A stretch of 64,000 nucleotides of DNA from contig NZ_SUPK01000001.1 in assembly GCF_005049045.1 (NCBI RefSeq), forward strand, positions 740,730 through 804,729, written 5' to 3'. This DNA comes from Cohnella pontilimi (GTDB lineage: Bacteria; Bacillota; Bacilli; Paenibacillales; Paenibacillaceae). Below, in pieces: positions 59,632-64,000 of this stretch; within the stretch, counting starts at the first letter, position 1, and the number at the start of each line of letters is the position of its first letter. Made by a program: the position numbers and the translations under genes. The notes beneath the pieces were generated by a model. That model saw nothing but the letters and a program-made list of their open reading frames with translations, searched no databases and was not told the DNA's origin.

Positions 59632-60576
59632 TTATCGGTTGTTACCGTAATGCCACACTTGCGCAGCGGCGCCGATGACGCCCGCGTCGGTTCCGACATA
59701 GGCCGGAAGCAGCCTGCAGGCTTTACTCATCGCAGCGGAGGTGCGGGCCTGCACCGCTTCGTTCAAGGCATCGAGGAAAACCGGCCCCGTCTCCGATACG
59801 CCGCCTCCGATGATGACCGCCTCAGGATTAAACGTATGAATGAATCCGGCGACGGCAGAACCCAGCGCACGTATAACGCGGTCCATGACATCGCCCGCCA
59901 GCGGTTCGCCCTGCAGCCATGCTTCGATAATTTCCCGCGAGTTTGGCTTCCAGGCAGCTGTTGCACCGGCAGACAGAGATTCAGCGCCCAATCTGGCAAT
60001 ACCGGTGCCGGACGCGTACAGTTCAATGCATCCGTAATTACCGCAAGAGGGGCAGCGGGGGCCGTTAAAGTCCACGGACACATGCCCAAGCTCGCCGGCT
60101 CCGCCGAACGCGCCGCGCACCAATTGACCGGACTCGACGATGGCGCCTCCGAGCCCGGTGCCTAATGCGATAACAACGAAGCTTTCAAACTCGCGACCGG
60201 CGCCGAACACTTTCTCGGCAACGGCGATGACATTGACATCGTTGTCCACGTAAGCCGGGATGTGGAATCTCTCTTCCACCAAGCGCTTGATCGGCGTCCC
60301 CGTCCAACCCGGGAGCGTCTCTCCCGCGAAAGCGACCGAGCCGGTGCGAAAATCGATTTGCCCGGCGCTGCCGATCCCGATACCGGCAATCCTGCCGCCA
60401 GGCGTCAAGTTGGAAATCATGCCCTCGATGCCGGCCAGCACCTTATCCACTAACTGCTGCGGACCGAGCAGCGCTTCCGTCAGCATCAATTGCCGTTCCA
60501 TGATCGCCCCCTCGCGATTCACCGCCGCAAACTGGATTTTCGTACCCCCAATATCGACTCCGATCGCAAACTCCAT
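59632..60576 (-). CDS. ROK-family sugar kinase
   Basis: The 314-residue protein starts EFAIGVDIGGTKIQFAAVNR with the ATP phosphate loop. It has ALGTGLGGAIVESGQLVRGA, the signature GAGELGHVSVD, and the zinc site CPSCGNYGCIE. It has no N-terminal HTH, so it is a kinase rather than a NagC/XylR repressor. It would phosphorylate glucose, ManNAc or a related sugar. With NanE nearby, ManNAc is a reasonable guess. AAGGAGAGTCCGCAT precedes the ATG. Confidence 0.92.
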   Translation of the reverse strand: MEFAIGVDIGGTKIQFAAVNREGAIMERQLMLTEALLGPQQLVDKVLAGIEGMISNLTPGGRIAGIGIGSAGQIDFRTGSVAFAGETLPGWTGTPIKRLVEERFHIPAYVDNDVNVIAVAEKVFGAGREFESFVVIALGTGLGGAIVESGQLVRGAFGGAGELGHVSVDFNGPRCPSCGNYGCIELYASGTGIARLGAESLSAGATAAWKPNSREIIEAWLQGEPLAGDVMDRVIRALGSAVAGFIHTFNPEAVIIGGGVSETGPVFLDALNEAVQARTSAAMSKACRLLPAYVGTDAGVIGAAAQVWHYGNNR

Positions 60577-60589
60577 ATGCGGACTCTCC

Positions 60590-62161
60590 TTACAGCGTCA
60601 TGTCTTCCGGCCAATGGGTTTGAATCCCTTGCTGCTCCAACAACTCCAAGTATTTCTGCAGATGATGCGGTTTCCCGTGAACCTCATGCGGGGTAACCTC
60701 GTTCTGAAAGGCATATGCGGCTAGGCAGCCAGCCGACTCACCGATATTCCATTCGGTCGGGTGCAAGCGGTAACAACCGTTCGCGATCTGCGTCGTCCCG
60801 ATGTTTTTGCCAGCCGGGAGCAAGTTTTTCAAGCGGATCGGCAAAAGTGCGCCTAACGGAATCTCATAAGGGTAAGTCGGAATGAAGCACATTTTGTTCG
60901 TACGGGTGGTCGGATGCAGATCGAGCCAGTAATGGCCGATTCCCACGCTGTCTTTATAACGGCGTATGCCTTGATCTCCCCGCACTTCCCGGCTTACATC
61001 ATTCTCGGTTACAGTGTAAACCGCTTTGATGCGTCTGGATTCCCGGATATACGGCTGTTTGGCTAAGCCATCCTCGGTTCCTAGCACATCAGGACGGAGG
61101 CGGAGTCCGGGGTAACCTTTTCCGCCGTCCGGCCTGGGAGCTTCCGTTTGCAGCCAGTACATAAGAGACAGGCTCAGTTGTCTGGCGCCAGCCAGATTTA
61201 TACGCCGTTCTTCCTCCGGCACATCGTACACAGGTCCGAGAAAATAATCGTTTTGTGCCCAATTGACGAGCGTGATGTCGCATTCATAGAACCCGTCGGC
61301 AAAGATAGAAGCGTCGATAATGCGTCGATACGTCCATAACGGCATGGGGTTGACTCCATCCGGCATAAACGACCATTCTTTCATTCTTTCTTCGCTGTTC
61401 GCGTCGGGCATCATCCAGCTCAGGATCGGAACCGTTGAAAAAGAAGGAACATAAGTGCACCAAAAATCGTATTGTTCCGGTTTGGGAATCGTAAAGTTCC
61501 CGTCTTCAATGTAGTCCATCGCAAACACATGCGTGACGGATTGGATGTCGAGCGGATCCGCGCTCTCTGCGGCGTGCGGCTCACCGGTTTCGGCTCTCGC
61601 TTCCGAACCTGTTACATATTCGACACCTGCAAGTGGAAGCAAATCTCCGCACTCCGTCGCATCCAAAAAAAATGAGCCTCGAAGCGTCAGGCGGTCTCCG
61701 GTGGAGTCGTTAAAAACCGTAACCGATTTCACAAAATCGCCGTCTGTCTCGGCTTCTACAGGACGATATCCGTAGCAGACAAGAACTCGTCCGTTGCTAA
61801 CGAAAGGAGCCAGCATATCGTTCAATACGCGAAGAGCTGCTCTGGGCTCGTGACACAACCGACTGACCCAGCCGTTCCCGGGATTCAGCCTCGGATTGTC
61901 CCGCACTTCCGGCTTTAAAGGATATTCATCGTAATAATAACGCCTGATGCGATTTCGGAACTCCCGGTATGTGGCGGTGCAGCCGAAACTCTCGATCCAG
62001 GGATGCTCATCCGGCGGTACCGCTTGACTCGTCAATTGACCGCCAAGCCAGTCGGTCTCTTCCGTAAGGATGACGCGGGTTCCGGCTTTGGCAGCAGCCA
62101 GCGCGGCCATACATCCGCCAAGCCCTCCACCAATTACGATAATATCCGCTGAGTTGCTCAT
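60590..62161 (-). CDS. FAD-dependent oxidoreductase (PF12831 type)
   Basis: The ATG at 62161 (GGTGAGGCG upstream) gives 523 residues. The FAD Rossmann motif is IIVIGGGLGGCMAALAAAKA at about 8-27, followed by ILTEETDWLGGQLTSQAVPP. The C-terminal LLPAGKNIGTTQIANGCYRL closes the FAD site. The family is found in many sugar-degradation loci of Paenibacillus and Bacteroidetes, and its substrate is generally unknown. It is the first gene of the six-gene operon, with an ACTCCACTAT motif 58 bp upstream. Confidence 0.9.
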   Translation of the reverse strand: MSNSADIIVIGGGLGGCMAALAAAKAGTRVILTEETDWLGGQLTSQAVPPDEHPWIESFGCTATYREFRNRIRRYYYDEYPLKPEVRDNPRLNPGNGWVSRLCHEPRAALRVLNDMLAPFVSNGRVLVCYGYRPVEAETDGDFVKSVTVFNDSTGDRLTLRGSFFLDATECGDLLPLAGVEYVTGSEARAETGEPHAAESADPLDIQSVTHVFAMDYIEDGNFTIPKPEQYDFWCTYVPSFSTVPILSWMMPDANSEERMKEWSFMPDGVNPMPLWTYRRIIDASIFADGFYECDITLVNWAQNDYFLGPVYDVPEEERRINLAGARQLSLSLMYWLQTEAPRPDGGKGYPGLRLRPDVLGTEDGLAKQPYIRESRRIKAVYTVTENDVSREVRGDQGIRRYKDSVGIGHYWLDLHPTTRTNKMCFIPTYPYEIPLGALLPIRLKNLLPAGKNIGTTQIANGCYRLHPTEWNIGESAGCLAAYAFQNEVTPHEVHGKPHHLQKYLELLEQQGIQTHWPEDMTL

Positions 62162-62218
62162 CGCCTCACCTACCGTAATCACTTGATATGATGATATTAT
62201 CGTACCACATACTGGATT

Positions 62219-62238
62219 GTTACTCCACTATTTATATG
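62219..62238. promoter_or_regulatory. ACTCCACTAT motif, copy 4
   Basis: GTTACTCCACTATTTATATG, upstream of the FAD-oxidoreductase operon and close to a possible -35 region. Confidence 0.52.
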
Positions 62239-62261
62239 CAAATAGAAATAATAATCCATAA

Positions 62262-62290
62262 CAAAAAGGAAGGATCCTCTCGGACCTTCC
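62262..62290 (-). terminator. Terminator of the rpiR gene
   Basis: On the minus strand GGAAGG and CCTTCC pair with inner GGTCC/GGATCC, followed by TTTTTG. It is 17 bp past the regulator stop. Confidence 0.85.
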
Positions 62291-62306
62291 CTTTAATTTC
62301 AGTGCC

Positions 62307-63176
62307 TTAATAAAGTTTGTCCGCCACGGAAATCGCCGTTTTCTCGAGAGATTCCTCCGCGCTGTCCTTTTTCATCGAAAGCAAGGTGGTTAAGATGTTA
62401 AGCAAATGAATTTGCGAGAACTTGGTCGACAATGCGCCGCCTTCCGTCGGCATTTCGCGGGAAGGCACCAGCAGCACCGTGTCCGCATACGCCGCGATCG
62501 GGGATCGCAAATGGCTGGTGAGACAGATGACGTCCGCTCCGTTCAGCTTGGCTTGGCGTACCGGGTCCACCAAATCCCGTGTACTTCCGGATGTCGAGAT
62601 GCCGAACACCAAGTCCCCTTTCTTCACCAGTGCCGCATTCATGGCAATGATGTGGGAATCCCGGTGCGCCTCCACGCTCATGCCGATCCGCATGAGACGA
62701 TAATGCAAGTCTAATGCCGTGATGCCGGAAGAACCGACGCCATAAATGAATATTCGATCCGCGGCCAACATTTTATCAACCGCTTTTTTGAGATTATCCA
62801 CGTTAATGAGATCCAGCGTGTTTTTAAGCAGCATCTCGTGCTTCATCGTCACTTTGCGCGCTACGGTCAGCACGTCGTCTTCTTCTTCGATTTCCAGGTT
62901 CGATACCGAAGGAGGGCGGTCCACCAAATCTTGCGCCACCGACAGTTTAAATTCATGGAATCCTCGAAAACCGAGTTTCCGGCAAAAACGGATAACCGAC
63001 GTTTCTCCGACACCGGCCTGTTCCGACAAATCCGTTACGGTAGCCAGCACCGCTTCCTCGGGATTGCTGCGGACGAAATCCGCGACCTTCTTCTCCGCTT
63101 TCGTGAGAGAAGAATAGATGCTGGAGATCATGAGAAGCGTATTCGACTGGTTCAGCTTCGGTCCTACTCGTGCCAT
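62307..63176 (-). CDS. MurR/RpiR-family transcriptional regulator
   Basis: The 289-residue protein has an HTH_6 domain at about 5-80 (VTDLSEQAGVGETSVIRFCR, KLGFRGFHEFKLSVA). A SIS sugar-phosphate-binding domain is at about 120-260 (RIFIYGVGSSGITALDLHYR, GISTSGSTRDLVDPVRQAKL). Such proteins sense sugar phosphates and regulate amino-sugar or pentose loci. It lies next to the six-gene operon in the same direction but has its own terminator. Motif copies at 63212 and 63287 suggest autoregulation. It is the probable regulator of the cluster. Confidence 0.93.
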   Translation of the reverse strand: MARVGPKLNQSNTLLMISSIYSSLTKAEKKVADFVRSNPEEAVLATVTDLSEQAGVGETSVIRFCRKLGFRGFHEFKLSVAQDLVDRPPSVSNLEIEEEDDVLTVARKVTMKHEMLLKNTLDLINVDNLKKAVDKMLAADRIFIYGVGSSGITALDLHYRLMRIGMSVEAHRDSHIIAMNAALVKKGDLVFGISTSGSTRDLVDPVRQAKLNGADVICLTSHLRSPIAAYADTVLLVPSREMPTEGGALSTKFSQIHLLNILTTLLSMKKDSAEESLEKTAISVADKLY

Positions 63177-63211
63177 ATGCCATCCACCGTTTCTTCTTTA
63201 TGTTCAGTAAC

Positions 63212-63230
63212 AGAATAGTGGATTCCACGC
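63212..63230. promoter_or_regulatory. ACTCCACTAT-like motif, copy 5 (reverse)
   Basis: On the minus strand GTGGAATCCACTATTCT, one base from ACTCCACTAT; it includes the palindrome GTGGAATCCAC. It is 36 bp upstream of rpiR. Confidence 0.48.
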
Positions 63231-63286
63231 TCCTTGACAAGAGAAGCGAGGAAAACCCTCCTTTAAGCAGCAGTTGAAAAGAGGAA

Positions 63287-63303
63287 AACTCCACCACAAT
63301 TTC
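63287..63303. promoter_or_regulatory. ACTCCACYAT-like motif, copy 6
   Basis: AAACTCCACCACAATTT, 110 bp upstream of rpiR. Confidence 0.4.
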
Positions 63304-63423
63304 GCAAGGTATATCGCCGCACGAGACGTTCCTCCATTTTCTGTCTCTCTCATGTATGCGCACAATCCTTACGAAACTGACGCCATATCATAATCTATCT
63401 TATCTCGAAGAGAGGTGATAGAA

Positions 63424-63849
63424 ATGGCACGCTTTCTTGATAAAGAAGCGGTTCAGCCGCGCAGAAGGTTTAACAGGCTGACGGCTACTAGAATTCCCCG
63501 GTCACCTGGACGAATCGTCCTCGCGACAATTCGAATTACGATCCCGGTCAATGCCCAGCCTAATCGTGTCGAACTGGTAGCCACCGTAGGGGTACGGGGG
63601 ATAACCGGCATCGCCCAGATCCTTTTTAGAATTTTCCGTGACGGAAGGGAAATTTTCAACACTATACAAGGCATCGAATCCGCCGGCTCCGAACAAAACT
63701 ACGCCGTGACCTTCCAAGGAATTGACCGCAATGTACCGAGAGGCACTCACCGTTACACGGTCACTGCGGAAAATCTTACCGCGGGCACAGCAGCCAACGT
63801 CGTAGGCCCCATCTCCTTCAGCGGTCTCGCGGCACAAACGAACAGGTAA
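63424..63849 (+). CDS. Exosporium-like protein
   Basis: The ATG at 63424 (GAGAGGTG six bases upstream) gives 141 residues. After a basic N-terminus (FLDKEAVQPRRRFNRL), the protein is a beta-rich domain with RVELVATVGVRGITGIAQIL, FRIFRDGREIFNT and NVVGPISFSGLA. From memory this pattern resembles exosporium protein C of the Bacillus cereus group and related spore surface proteins. There is no signal peptide, which fits deposition from the mother cell. Assignment is moderate. Confidence 0.55.
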   Translation: MARFLDKEAVQPRRRFNRLTATRIPRSPGRIVLATIRITIPVNAQPNRVELVATVGVRGITGIAQILFRIFRDGREIFNTIQGIESAGSEQNYAVTFQGIDRNVPRGTHRYTVTAENLTAGTAANVVGPISFSGLAAQTNR

Positions 63850-63877
63850 TCAAAAAAACAACCTTGGTTCGGACATG

Positions 63878-64000
63878 TGAACTGCACCCCGTCAAGTAGA
63901 CAGTATAAAAACAAAAACTCTGGCACCGGCCATTTCCTTATGGTTGGTGCCATTTTTTATGCTGCTGAACTAAGCAGGTATTGCCTGTATTCCAGTGGGG
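63878..64000 (-). mobile_element. End of an IS3-family (IS150-like) element
   Basis: TGAACTGCACCCCGTCAAGT at 63878 is a typical IS3-family terminal inverted repeat beginning with TG. A hairpin TGGCACC..GGTGCCA (about 63923-63952) and the end of a transposase follow inward. The element continues beyond the window. A target duplication cannot be checked. Confidence 0.72.
63957..64000 (-). CDS. IS3-family transposase OrfB, C-terminal end
   Basis: The minus strand from the right edge reads PLEYRQYLLSSAA then TAA. This is the usual end of IS150-type OrfB transposases (SPxEYRxYLL). Only 13 residues are visible. Confidence 0.65.
   Translation of the reverse strand, partial: PLEYRQYLLSSAA

Noticed and set aside
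1..64000. tRNA or rRNA genes, prophage, replication origin
   Set aside because: I found no cloverleaf with a CCA end, rRNA segment, phage structural gene or DnaA-box cluster that I could support by eye.

Overview
The window looks like chromosome from an endospore-forming Gram-positive bacterium of the Paenibacillaceae (Paenibacillus or a close relative). This rests on strong GGAGG ribosome binding sites, frequent TTG and GTG starts, an LtaS-type lipoteichoic acid synthase, a CcpA-type cre site, and sugar ABC loci with DUF5696, NHL/Yip1 and giant binding proteins. The species is an inference; there is no rRNA or tRNA gene to anchor it.

Layout. 1-6.4 kb: a TetR regulator running off the left edge, two membrane proteins (DUF2339 and YwaF-like), a histidine kinase/response regulator pair and an RluA-type pseudouridine synthase. 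6.5-16.6 kb: an accessory island of small regulator-plus-target modules (racemase, methyltransferase, EamA exporter with ArsR, NAD(P)-binding epimerase with TetR, oxidoreductase with Crp, two P-loop kinases) and three gene remnants. A family of same-orientation palindromic repeats punctuates it. Four copies are full or nearly full and lie between modules. The island is bounded by a right-half copy on the left and a left-half copy on the right, both ending at the same 10-bp core. This cassette-like layout is the most unusual thing in the window.

16.6-24 kb: an ArsR regulator, a small protein and a ClpP paralogue in one operon, then lipoate ligase, an AEC transporter, D-amino acid aminotransferase, LtaS-type synthase and thymidine kinase. 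24-26.6 kb: a c-di-GMP-I riboswitch ahead of a MshEN/GspE-like protein with a degenerate ATPase and a CheY-like response regulator. 26.6-30 kb: a YneQ-like protein and a gluconate permease/kinase operon. 30-36.6 kb: secreted and envelope proteins, including a DUF4434 glycosidase-like protein, a GT39-like membrane glycosyltransferase and a secreted phosphoesterase.

36.3-49.8 kb: a leftward operon with two binding proteins (one about 980 residues), two pairs of ABC permeases, DUF5696, an NHL/TPR/Yip1 membrane protein, an SGNH hydrolase and a small lipoprotein. It starts downstream of a cre-like site. 50-63.2 kb: a carbohydrate-catabolic cluster with NanE, DUF4127, phosphoesterase, ADP-ribosylglycohydrolase, creatininase-family amidohydrolase, two Gfo/Idh proteins, an MBL-fold hydrolase, a sugar isomerase, a ROK kinase, an FAD oxidoreductase and an RpiR regulator. 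A recurring ACTCCACYAT-like motif in several of its promoter regions, and also upstream of the 35.1-kb phosphoesterase, may mark an RpiR regulon. The window ends with an exosporium-like protein and the end of an IS3-family element.
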